Part shown: one piece after another, positions 17,034 through 25,363 of the stretch
How the letters are laid out: the number at the start of each line of letters is the position of its first letter
Numbering within the stretch: the first letter of the stretch is position 1
Assembly: GCF_039543525.1 (NCBI RefSeq)
Contig: NZ_BAABJX010000003.1
Coordinates: 1 to 45,845, forward strand
Direction: 5' to 3'
DNA length: 45,845 bases
From: Algivirga pacifica
GTDB taxonomy: Bacteria; Bacteroidota; Bacteroidia; Cytophagales; Flammeovirgaceae
Made by a program: the position numbers and the translations under genes
Notes under the pieces: model-generated
What the model was told of the DNA's origin: nothing
The model's database searches: none
The model's input: only the letters and a program-made list of their open reading frames with translations

Positions 17034-18341
17034 ATGGAAGCACTGTTGCTGTTTATCATTCTTTTTGCTTGCCTACTATCGGGGTATCCGGTAGCTTTTG
17101 TTTTGGCAGGAGTGAGTATTCTATTTGGTTATCTGTTTTTTGGAGAGGACTTGCTTCGATTGATTCCTTTACGGATTTATGGTACAATGAGTAACCAAAT
17201 TTTGCTGGCAGTTCCCTTATTTGTGTATATGGGGGTGATGCTGGAGAAATCCGGTATTGCTGAACGATTATTAAATACCATGTCGCTGTTATTGGGGAAA
17301 GTAAGGGGTGGCTTAGCTTTATCGGTAATTTTGGTGGGAGCCATGTTGGCAGCCTCTACGGGTATTGTAGGAGCTACAGTAGTGACGATGGGGCTGTTGA
17401 GTTTACCAGTAATGCTAAGTAAAGGCTATAAGCCGGAGGTTGCTACGGGAGTAATAGCTTCTTCAGGAACACTGGGACAAATTATCCCTCCTAGTATTGT
17501 GCTGATTTTATTGGGAAGTGTGATGAATATTTCGGTAGGAGATTTATTTGTAGCAGCCGTATTACCAGGTTTATTGTTGGTGACACTCTATATGCTGTTC
17601 ATATTGTTTATGGCTGCATGGAAACCTGCTTATGTACCAAAAATATCAAAAAAGGAATTAGTTCGTTTTAAACAAGGAAGTACATGGAAAGGTATTATCA
17701 GGGCTTTTGTTCTGCCGTTTACCTTGGTGCTATCTGTATTGGGGTCAATTTTTGCAGGAATAGCGTCTCCTACGGAGGCAGCAGGAGTGGGAGCCATGAT
17801 GGCTACCTTACTCACTTTGATGGAGCGTAAATTATCTTTTGGGGTAATGAAAGCGGTGATGAAGGAAACCACCTACCTTACTAGTATGGTGTTTATTATT
17901 TTGGTAGGGGCAACAGCTTTTGGCTTGGTGTTTAGAGAAGTAGAAGGAGATAAAGTGTTCATTGATTTTATACAATCGGTAGAATTATCTCCCTATGCAT
18001 TTCTGGCAGTGGTACTTATTGCTGTTTTTATTGCAGGATTTTTTATTGATTTTATAGAGATCATTTTTATTTTCATACCAGTAGTGACCCCTATCTTTCA
18101 AATGTATGATATGGATCTTTTATGGGTAGCTATATTGATCTCGATAAATCTACAGACGTCTTTTCTGACACCACCTTTTGGCTTCTCCTTGTTCTATCTT
18201 AAGGGGGTAGCGCCTGAAGGGGTAACAACAGCTCATCTGTACAGAGGGATATTACCTTACATCATCATTCAATTATTTTTGATGGCATGTATTATCTTGT
18301 TCCCTGAGCTAGTAACATGGCTTCCATCCATGAGTGGCTAA
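17034..18341 (+). CDS. dctM: TRAP transporter large permease (DctM family)
   Basis: The 435-residue, 12-13-segment membrane protein shows the DctM signature: FVYMGVMLEKSGIAERLL, GIVGATVVTMGLLSLPVML, the reentrant GVIASSGTLGQIIPPSIVLIL, and near the end NLQTSFLTPPFGFSLFYLKGV. It is the transport subunit, probably for a carboxylate-like solute, although the ligand is set by the binding protein, which is missing here. The next gene begins only 39 bp downstream, so the TRAP genes and the degenerate nucleotidase pair very likely form one operon. Confidence 0.95.
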   Translation: MEALLLFIILFACLLSGYPVAFVLAGVSILFGYLFFGEDLLRLIPLRIYGTMSNQILLAVPLFVYMGVMLEKSGIAERLLNTMSLLLGKVRGGLALSVILVGAMLAASTGIVGATVVTMGLLSLPVMLSKGYKPEVATGVIASSGTLGQIIPPSIVLILLGSVMNISVGDLFVAAVLPGLLLVTLYMLFILFMAAWKPAYVPKISKKELVRFKQGSTWKGIIRAFVLPFTLVLSVLGSIFAGIASPTEAAGVGAMMATLLTLMERKLSFGVMKAVMKETTYLTSMVFIILVGATAFGLVFREVEGDKVFIDFIQSVELSPYAFLAVVLIAVFIAGFFIDFIEIIFIFIPVVTPIFQMYDMDLLWVAILISINLQTSFLTPPFGFSLFYLKGVAPEGVTTAHLYRGILPYIIIQLFLMACIILFPELVTWLPSMSG

Positions 18342-18380
18342 TGAAATAAATAACTAATCATCACACACAACCAGAAATCT

Positions 18381-19100
18381 ATGCTAAAACAACTTAACCT
18401 TATTCCTTTGCTCTTCCTTTTGTTAAGTGCATGCTCTAAAGAAAAAAGCTATGTACATATGGAACTGGTGGGGCATGAGGTACAACTATATGAACTAGAT
18501 CCTCAACGAGAGTCATCCGAAAGCATGGATGAAATGCTCAAGGAATATCGACAAACCCTTGAAGACGAAATGCATGAGGTGATCGCTTATCAGGTGCACG
18601 ACTTTTTTGGGGAAAGTGCTGAGCTAGGAGAGTTTGTAAGTGCCCTAATGTTAGCGTCTGCTAACACGGATTTACAAGATGCTTACGTAGACTTGGCAGT
18701 GCTAGAAAAAGCAGCCCTTAAAGAAAGCCTATATCGAGGAGTTGTGACCAAGGATCATATCTATAGACTCTTGCCTGAGGAACAACTTCTGGTAGTGTTG
18801 ACACTTTCCGGAAAGCCTTTGGAAGAACTACTGACCTATGTATATAAGAATTCAGAGGCTTATGCAGGTATTTATCTTAGTAAGGAAAATGGAGTGTTGA
18901 CAGCAGAAGTAGATGGAGAAGAACGCCCACTTACGGATAGTTTACGTATTCTTACGGTAAAGTCACTCATGGATAAAGGACCTTATGCTGCCTTCTTTAA
19001 ACATGCCGACAAGGTAGCGTTTCAGCCGTATTATTTTCGCTCACGTTTGATTAGCTTTTTAAAACAAAGTCAGGAATTTCAGGAAGGGCCTGAAATGTAG
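18381..19100 (+). CDS. Degenerate 5'-nucleotidase C-terminal-domain lipoprotein
   Basis: A lipoprotein signal (LLLSACSKEKS) begins a 239-residue protein parallel in length and layout to the product of 8923-9687. Both share DEMHEVIAYQVHDFF-like and LYRGVVTKDHIYRLLP-like segments. Residues that define the functional domain are lost: the GFR arginine region reads AALKESL, PFDNSL reads PEEQLL, and the closing GGSRMDFF-type motif reads KGPYAAFF. It therefore looks like a diverged paralogue that no longer binds nucleotides in the usual way. The reading frame is intact and the gene is followed 20 bp later by an equally degenerate catalytic-domain paralogue. Confidence 0.8.
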   Translation: MLKQLNLIPLLFLLLSACSKEKSYVHMELVGHEVQLYELDPQRESSESMDEMLKEYRQTLEDEMHEVIAYQVHDFFGESAELGEFVSALMLASANTDLQDAYVDLAVLEKAALKESLYRGVVTKDHIYRLLPEEQLLVVLTLSGKPLEELLTYVYKNSEAYAGIYLSKENGVLTAEVDGEERPLTDSLRILTVKSLMDKGPYAAFFKHADKVAFQPYYFRSRLISFLKQSQEFQEGPEM

Positions 19101-19120
19101 TACAATGACAGGACAATGAC

Positions 19121-19996
19121 ATGATGAGAATATACTTACCACTATTATTAATCCTAATTAGTAGCCTTAAAGGATATACACAAGATACAGAAACACATAT
19201 TCTGACAATCTTGCATACGAATAATCTGAACAGTGAGGTAGAGCCTTTAGCGACGAAGGAGAACTATGCAAACTTTGGAGGCTTTTCCAGGTTACACCAA
19301 CAAATCAGTGAGATAAGACAAGAAGAAGAGTATGTACTTCTTTTGGATGCAGGAGGGTTTATTCAAGGAACGGCCTATTATGACTTCTTTCAAGGAATCG
19401 TAGAAGTGAAGGCCATGTCAATGATGCAGTACGATGCCGTTAATATTGGTAGTCGGGAGTTTGTAGGAGGATTAGATCGATTGCTGAATATGGCCGCAAT
19501 AGCTTCCTTCCCAATGCTGTCAACCAACTATGCATTGGATAGCACTATACTACATGATGTTGTTTTACCCTATAAAATCATTGATAAAGGGGCCATGAGA
19601 ATAGGGGTGATCGGGGTAGGAGATGTTCTGCAAGATAAGTTAGCAGAGGCCAACTATGCAGGAGTCAACTACCTTGTGCCTGATCGTGTAGCTTCAGCGG
19701 TCGCCCTGAGACTAAAGAAAGAAATGGGGTGCCATGCCGTGATTTGCTTAACCTATCTGGACGATAATACTACCTCTACAAAAGAACTTTCGCTAAAGGA
19801 CTTTGTCGAGAAATCTGAAGGAATAGATGTTTTCATTGGAGGGAAATCAGGGGAAATGTTAGCAACTCCCTTAACTTTGCAAAACAAAAATGGAGCACCT
19901 GTTTTGCTTGCACAGGCAGGAAAACAAGGAACACATTTAGGAAGAATCGACTTGACTTTTAAGGTAAAAACACTAGAAGTGCAAAGTAAGCAGTAG
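19121..19996 (+). CDS. Pseudoenzyme paralogue of the 5'-nucleotidase catalytic domain
   Basis: The 291-residue secreted protein (Sec signal ending LKGYTQ) aligns along its whole length with the active protein at 9696-10631, but every metal or catalytic position differs. Asn35 and Asn37 replace Asp and His (LHTNNLNSE), Gly79 replaces Asp (LLDAGGF), and Ser111 and Arg112 replace Asn-His (IGSREF). Tyr212 replaces His (CLTYLD), and Lys242 and Gly244 replace the last two His (GGKSGEM). The fold residues between these sites are conserved and the frame is open, so it is a maintained protein without phosphatase activity rather than a decayed gene. It has also lost the Tat signal. It lies in an apparent operon with the TRAP genes, so a binding, regulatory or scaffold role is inferred. 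The start could be Met1 or Met2. Confidence 0.85.
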   Translation: MMRIYLPLLLILISSLKGYTQDTETHILTILHTNNLNSEVEPLATKENYANFGGFSRLHQQISEIRQEEEYVLLLDAGGFIQGTAYYDFFQGIVEVKAMSMMQYDAVNIGSREFVGGLDRLLNMAAIASFPMLSTNYALDSTILHDVVLPYKIIDKGAMRIGVIGVGDVLQDKLAEANYAGVNYLVPDRVASAVALRLKKEMGCHAVICLTYLDDNTTSTKELSLKDFVEKSEGIDVFIGGKSGEMLATPLTLQNKNGAPVLLAQAGKQGTHLGRIDLTFKVKTLEVQSKQ

Positions 19997-19998
19997 GG

Positions 19999-20070
19999 GC
20001 GTCCCTTGTGGTCGCCCGACACCCGAGAGAGTAGTACATTCGCAAGAGCGTCCCTTGTGGTCGCCCGACA
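19999..20070. repeat. Two direct copies of a 23-bp imperfect palindrome
   Basis: The same 23 bases occur at 19999-20021 and 20048-20070. Each copy can fold as GGGCGTCC/GGTCGCCC or GCGTCC/GGTCGC with a CTTGT-type loop and one mismatch. They lie between the pseudo-nucleotidase and the helicase gene. A related sequence is at 16289-16308. Confidence 0.75.
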
Positions 20071-20119
20071 GCTACCACAAGTAGATTGCCTTTACAACTG
20101 AACCAACAATATACCAGCA

Positions 20120-23100
20120 ATGGAACATCCTATAGCAATTGAATTTTTTGATGAACTATACATCTTGCATCAGGAGGAACGCCTCCATATGCAGCAAAAG
20201 TTTATTAAGCTTAAAACCTTATTGGAGCAAATTTGTAAGGACCTGACAAGGGATGAACCCATGCATATGTCCAATTTATTTGCTCGAATCTCCTATTTAG
20301 GGAATAAAAAGAAGCTGGATAAACGATTGCTTTGGCAATTGCATAGGGTAAGAATGACCGCCAATAGGGTTCGCAAACGTTACTATACCCCAGATCAACA
20401 AGAGTGGCTTTTTGCCGTAGCTACCGTAACAGAAGCACTCAGTATATTATACGCAGAAAGCAATAGTACTCCTTTGGATATCCCTCCTAAGTTGAAAGAT
20501 ATACGCCCCGAACGCATCCCCTATCAGGTCAGTGCGAGGGAGATTGGAGAACGTATTGAGAAGATAAGGGTGGTCGTGCTTCAGAAGTTAGAGGATGAAG
20601 CTTGTTTGCTGTGTGTAGAAGAATCAGCGGCAGATGAGGAGACGGTGAAAGTGCGTTATGATGTGCCTCAGGACAATCTCGAATACACGACGACCATACA
20701 TCACCTTTGGGAAGGAGCACAGTTGAACTTATTGGACGTTTATACGGATGAATCGGGATGCTACGTTCCCCGACATTTTGTAGTGGAACCGGATTACTTG
20801 GTAGATGTAACGGCTGTGGCAGAATGTTTCCAGAAGTCAGGAGTCAATACACTATTGAATCTGAATCGTAAGTTTGAGCAAACAGAAGCTACGGCAGCCA
20901 TGCAGCTGGGTAATGTAGCCAACTTTTTTCTGGATGAGCTACTGAATGAGTCGGTACAAGATCCACTTAATTTTGAGGAGACTTTCAAGAAGACGTTTCA
21001 ACAATACCCTGTACAGTATTCTGCCATTAATGATTTGCAGGATAAAGAGTCTTTTATGAAGTTTTATCAGCGGGCACAGATACAGTTTACGAATATCCGT
21101 AAGGTGGTACGGGAAGACTTGAAGACGGAAGGTATCAATGAAGATAATTGCTATATAGAACCGTCCTTTATATCAGAAAAATACGGGTTTCAGGGACGAC
21201 TGGATTTGTTACATTTCAATGAGAAAGATGGAGAGCCTCATTTCGATATCTTTGAATTGAAGAGTAGTAGTTCTGTACCAAGCTTGGAGTTGGGGCGTGA
21301 TGGGATGTGGGTAAACCACAAGACGCAGGCTCTCATTTATCGCATGCTTTTACAATCAGCCTTTCAGGTAAAGCCAGAACAGGTGAATCCCTCTATTTTT
21401 TATTCATCCGTTAATGCACAAAACCTTCGTTTTGCTCCTTCGGTACAATCACTGGAGAAGGAGATCCTGAATGCCAGAAATATTATTGTTTGTCGAGACC
21501 TACAGTTGGCACAGTCTCCTCATGGTGAGAGCGCTTCTCAGGTGCTACGTTTGATTTCTGAAAGGAAGTTTCAAGGTGCCCCTCCTTTTGTGATGGATAA
21601 GGTTAGACATTTTGAACACTCCTTAAGAAGCATGTCCATATTGGAAAGGGAGTACCTTTTCAGTTTTGTGAGTTTTATTGCGAAGGAGCAACAACTGTCG
21701 AAGATAGGGGACACGGAGTTTCGACAAGGGATGGCAGCCTTATGGCTAGAGGGATTTGACGAAAAGGCAGAGGCCTTCAATATCTTCTATGATTTGGAGA
21801 TCGAGGAGAATCATGCCGATGCTGAAAAACCTCATATCATCTTTAAGCGGACTAACGAGGAAAACAATTTTGTCAATTTCAGGGAAGGTGATATCGCTGT
21901 GCTTTATCCTAGAAGTTCGGCAGAGGATCACGCACTGAAGAACCAGATCTTTAAATGCTCTATAGTAAGTATTACTAAAGATCATATTACGGTACGCTTC
22001 CGTTTTCGTCAGCGTAACTTGTCGTTCTTTAACTTACACCAGCAGTGGGCTTTGGAGCACGATGTATTGGATAATTCTTTTGCATCCATGTATAAGGGCT
22101 TATTCAGCTTTCTAAGTGAGACAAGCAAGCAGAAGAAAGACGTTTTATTAGGTATGGAAAAACCTAAGCGCGCACCATTGGTGACTGATTTCTATACAGA
22201 AGATGTCCTGAACGAGGAGGAGAAAAGAATTATCGGCAAAGCATTGGCTGCCGAGGATTACTTTTTGGTGGTAGGTCCTCCGGGAACGGGAAAGACCTCT
22301 CGAATGCTCAAAAACCTGACTGCCAACTTACATAAAGATCCTCAGCAAAATATCTTACTGCTGGCCTATACCAACAGAGCAGTGGATGAGATCTGTGAAG
22401 CGGTAGATATGGCCATTGAAGAAAAAGCGGATGGAGAGCGAAAGTTTATTCGTATAGGATCTGAGTTTTCTACAGCAGAGCAATGGCGACCATGTTTGCT
22501 GGATAAAGTAGCGGCGGCGGCTAAGAACAGGGCAGAGCTGAAGGAAATGATTCAGAAGCACCGGATTTTTGTAGGAACTTTGGCTTCTATTACGGGGAAA
22601 CTGGAGTTGTTTAAGCTCAAAGACTTTGATATTGCTATAGTGGATGAGGCTTCCCAGATTCTAGAGCCACAGATTGTGGGATTACTCCCTAAGGTACGTC
22701 GATTTGTCCTTATTGGAGATCAAAAACAGTTACCCGCTATTGTGCAGCAAGAAGCAGAACTTTCGGCGGTAAAGCAGGAGGAGTTGCATAGTATTGGATT
22801 ATTCAATCGTAGAAACTCTTATTTCGAACGTATTTTTAATCGTTGTCAAGAGAATGGTTGGGAGTGGGCGTTTGATATGTTGACGCATCAGGGGCGCATG
22901 CATCAAGAGTTGTCCGTGTTCTCTAATCAATCTTTTTACGATAATAAATTGACGACAGTCCCTCTGCCTTGGCAGCATGCAACCTTAAGTTTTGATAAGG
23001 TAGATCAGGAGAATAAATATGAGCGAATGCTGAGTGAACATCGTTTATTATTTATTCCATCCCGAAAGAAATCTGATGATAAGTCGGATAAAATTAATTC

Positions 23101-24457
23101 TGATGAGGCGTTAATGGTGGTGGAACTGGTGAAGGCCGTGAAAAGTCTTTACCTGTCGAATGGGAAAGGCTTTGATCCACTCAAAACGATAGGGATCATT
23201 ACTCCTTATCGTAACCAAATTGCCCAGATCAAGCATGAGTTGGAGCAGGCCGGGATTGAGGAAGCAGATAAACTGACCATTGATACGGTAGAACGTTATC
23301 AGGGCAGTCAACGAGAGGTGATTATTATTTCTTTTTGTGCCAATACTCCTTTTCAAGTCAAGAATCTCATGTCCCTGACCGATGACGGTGTGGTAGATCG
23401 AAAACTGAACGTAGCCATTACCAGGGCAAGGCAACAGATGATTTTTGTAGGAAACGAGGAGCTACTTTCCAGGGAGACAATCTTTTATCGATTGATCGAA
23501 TGGGTGAAGTCCCGTGATGGCTATATCCACGAGGAAATTCCGAATATGCTGAAACATGATTTCCAACTACCGAAGGAAAGGTTGAGTACAGGAGTGGAAC
23601 TGATCCCTGAAGATGTCGCTTTTGAAAAAGCCTTTGAAAAAGTGGTTTATAATGTTGTCCAACAACATCCAGCAACGGAGGGGGCCTCTTTAATGGGAGC
23701 AGATGATCATTTTCTAAGAAATATTGTATTGGCATACGGCAGGACGATCTTTGATGAACCTTACGAACATGAATGGGAGCAGTTTTGCTTTTCGGCAGAG
23801 GATAAGGTCAACGCTTATGCTTATTTCAATATGCAAAAGCATTTTTATTCCGGTAAATATGTGTTGGGGCAGATCAAGGACCAATTGGCAGAAACACTAG
23901 CGAAATGGAGTAATCGTTTATTCTTTTTTGATATAGGGTGTGGTCCAATGACGGCAGGGTTGGCATTTAACCAAGTGATGCAAACGACTCGAAAACACTT
24001 TGTCTTTAACTATATAGGGGTAGATCATTCACAAGCTATGCTGGCAAAAGCGAAGGAGTTCTCTGAACAAGACCTGCTAGAACGAACAACCTATTGTAGT
24101 TTGGTCAGTAGGTTGGAAGATATCAACTGGGGATATGTACAGGACTGTTTCGCACAACCTCATGTGATTATCCTTAATTTCTCCCATGTGATGGAGGTGT
24201 TTACGCTAGAGGAAACGTTGGTTTATGTAGATGTCTTTAAACGTATGATGAGTCGTTTTCCTCAGAACAGGTACTACGTGGTATATCAATCTACCTTGGC
24301 AGAGCAAGAGAGCTATAATTATAAACACTTCCTGGAGCGTTTGAACAGTAACTACCAAATACTGACCAATGGAAAAGCACAAGTGAAAGGGAAGGGGTGT
24401 AGTGAGGTGTTGTATGATCAGCAAGAAGAGGTGTATTATGAGTGGATAGCCCTGTAG
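20120..24457 (+). CDS. Dna2-like PD-(D/E)XK nuclease / SF1 helicase / SAM methyltransferase fusion
   Basis: The 1445-residue protein combines three modules. A PD-(D/E)XK nuclease core is visible at Asp362 (GRLD) and Glu379-x-Lys381 (FELKS). A Upf1/Dna2-type SF1 helicase follows, with Walker A GPPGTGKT (719-726), Walker B VDEAS (841-845), motif III LIGDQKQLPAI, and then IGIITPYRNQ, TIDTVERYQGSQREVIIISF (motif V) and KLNVAITRARQQMIFVGN (motif VI). The C-terminal 200 residues form a Rossmann methyltransferase-like domain with FDIGCGP (1270-1276) and an acidic residue, Asp1302, in GVDHSQAML. The motif IV region reads ILNFSHVMEV, not the DPPY/NPPY of DNA amino-methyltransferases. Nuclease-helicase fusions of this kind act in DNA repair or anti-phage defence. 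The methyltransferase substrate is unknown. It is monocistronic, flanked by repeats, and the frame is intact. Confidence 0.87.
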   Translation: MEHPIAIEFFDELYILHQEERLHMQQKFIKLKTLLEQICKDLTRDEPMHMSNLFARISYLGNKKKLDKRLLWQLHRVRMTANRVRKRYYTPDQQEWLFAVATVTEALSILYAESNSTPLDIPPKLKDIRPERIPYQVSAREIGERIEKIRVVVLQKLEDEACLLCVEESAADEETVKVRYDVPQDNLEYTTTIHHLWEGAQLNLLDVYTDESGCYVPRHFVVEPDYLVDVTAVAECFQKSGVNTLLNLNRKFEQTEATAAMQLGNVANFFLDELLNESVQDPLNFEETFKKTFQQYPVQYSAINDLQDKESFMKFYQRAQIQFTNIRKVVREDLKTEGINEDNCYIEPSFISEKYGFQGRLDLLHFNEKDGEPHFDIFELKSSSSVPSLELGRDGMWVNHKTQALIYRMLLQSAFQVKPEQVNPSIFYSSVNAQNLRFAPSVQSLEKEILNARNIIVCRDLQLAQSPHGESASQVLRLISERKFQGAPPFVMDKVRHFEHSLRSMSILEREYLFSFVSFIAKEQQLSKIGDTEFRQGMAALWLEGFDEKAEAFNIFYDLEIEENHADAEKPHIIFKRTNEENNFVNFREGDIAVLYPRSSAEDHALKNQIFKCSIVSITKDHITVRFRFRQRNLSFFNLHQQWALEHDVLDNSFASMYKGLFSFLSETSKQKKDVLLGMEKPKRAPLVTDFYTEDVLNEEEKRIIGKALAAEDYFLVVGPPGTGKTSRMLKNLTANLHKDPQQNILLLAYTNRAVDEICEAVDMAIEEKADGERKFIRIGSEFSTAEQWRPCLLDKVAAAAKNRAELKEMIQKHRIFVGTLASITGKLELFKLKDFDIAIVDEASQILEPQIVGLLPKVRRFVLIGDQKQLPAIVQQEAELSAVKQEELHSIGLFNRRNSYFERIFNRCQENGWEWAFDMLTHQGRMHQELSVFSNQSFYDNKLTTVPLPWQHATLSFDKVDQENKYERMLSEHRLLFIPSRKKSDDKSDKINSDEALMVVELVKAVKSLYLSNGKGFDPLKTIGIITPYRNQIAQIKHELEQAGIEEADKLTIDTVERYQGSQREVIIISFCANTPFQVKNLMSLTDDGVVDRKLNVAITRARQQMIFVGNEELLSRETIFYRLIEWVKSRDGYIHEEIPNMLKHDFQLPKERLSTGVELIPEDVAFEKAFEKVVYNVVQQHPATEGASLMGADDHFLRNIVLAYGRTIFDEPYEHEWEQFCFSAEDKVNAYAYFNMQKHFYSGKYVLGQIKDQLAETLAKWSNRLFFFDIGCGPMTAGLAFNQVMQTTRKHFVFNYIGVDHSQAMLAKAKEFSEQDLLERTTYCSLVSRLEDINWGYVQDCFAQPHVIILNFSHVMEVFTLEETLVYVDVFKRMMSRFPQNRYYVVYQSTLAEQESYNYKHFLERLNSNYQILTNGKAQVKGKGCSEVLYDQQEEVYYEWIAL

Positions 24458-24658
24458 AGGCGCCCAATCTGGCCCATTTACTAAGTAGTCCGTAAGGATG
24501 CGCCATTGGTGTGTCCGAGTTTATAAGCAAGTAGAAGGAACATAGAAGAAAAAGAAGAATCTATACCCTATATCCAAGAGATGTAAGAAATGAAGGAAGC
24601 TTAAGTTTATATCTATCCTTTTCTCAAAGTATATACATGGCAAACATTCATAAAAGCC

Positions 24659-25105
24659 ATGAAAAAATACTTGTTTTTAATGATGATACTTTGCCTGATA
24701 TTAGGATGTGAAGAAACATCACCTTCTTCTGAAAGCACTGAAAATACCACCCTACTTACTTCACGAAAATGGACAGTCACAAGGGTAGAACTCAATACCG
24801 GTAATGGATGGACAGATTATACAGAAAACTGTGACTTATCTATAGAAGAACGCTACCTGGAAGAAGGAAGTTGGGAAAGAATACAGCATAGTACCAGATG
24901 CACAGCGATCCATCTGGTAGCATCAGGACAATGGACCTTGGAGGCAGATCAGCAGACCATCAGTTTTTACTACCAAGGTAATAATTACCCTCATCAGGTG
25001 AAGATTGTTGGATTGGATGAGGAACAGTTGGTGATCGAGGAAGAGGCTTCTCAGGTGAATAACGCGAGGTTAAGGACTTATTTTCAAGCGATTAAGGTTC
25101 CTTAG
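24659..25105 (+). CDS. Small lipocalin-like lipoprotein
   Basis: A lipoprotein signal (LCLILGCEETS, Cys17) precedes a 130-residue beta-rich domain that begins LLTSRKWTVTRVELN and continues with GQWTLEADQQTISFYYQGN and VKIVGLDEEQLVIEEE. This pattern is typical of the lipocalin-like/META-like lipoproteins that are abundant in Bacteroidota. The ligand and role are unknown. It stands alone, about 200 bp after the helicase gene. Confidence 0.8.
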   Translation: MKKYLFLMMILCLILGCEETSPSSESTENTTLLTSRKWTVTRVELNTGNGWTDYTENCDLSIEERYLEEGSWERIQHSTRCTAIHLVASGQWTLEADQQTISFYYQGNNYPHQVKIVGLDEEQLVIEEEASQVNNARLRTYFQAIKVP

Positions 25106-25117
25106 ACGTTTACTAGT

Positions 25118-25252
25118 CGTAAGCTCTAGCTTACGGCTTTACAGCGCTTTTTTCGAGGGTCCACCCTCGTATTAACTAGATGTGTATAGAGTATTTGACA
25201 GGAGGCTGGAGCCTCCAAATTGCTTTTAGGTCGTAGGCAGGAGCCTACGACC
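25118..25252. repeat. Cluster of four unrelated short hairpins
   Basis: Four short palindromes lie in 135 bp. They are CGTAAGCT-CT-AGCTTACG (25118-25135), CGAGGGT-CC-ACCCTCG (25154-25169), GGAGGCT-GG-AGCCTCC (25201-25216) and GGTCGTAGGC-AGGA-GCCTACGACC (25229-25252). Stems are perfect while their sequences differ. They follow the lipocalin-like gene and could end its message or belong to the variable-hairpin repeat families described elsewhere here. Confidence 0.8.
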
Positions 25253-25301
25253 AGTATTTATTATTTAACTTATGAATATCAGTAGTCATAAGCCCTACAA
25301 C

Positions 25302-25333
25302 TAAACATCATGAACGAGCGAAGCTCAATTAAC
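25302..25333. repeat. Solo arm of the GAACGAGCGAAGCTC repeat family
   Basis: TAAACATCATGAACGAGCGA followed by AGCTCAATTAAC repeats the right arm of the inverted repeat at 33957-34143. An adjacent ACACG/CGTGT hairpin follows. The copy has no opposite arm nearby and lies between the hairpin cluster and the 3' end of the epimerase gene. Confidence 0.75.
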
Positions 25334-25363
25334 ACACGCCGTGTAGCGGATAAACAAAAACGT

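Noticed and set aside
20120..24457. Type I or III restriction enzyme
   Set aside because: The helicase motifs are of the SF1 Upf1/Dna2 type, not the SF2 type of restriction enzymes, and no specificity subunit is near.
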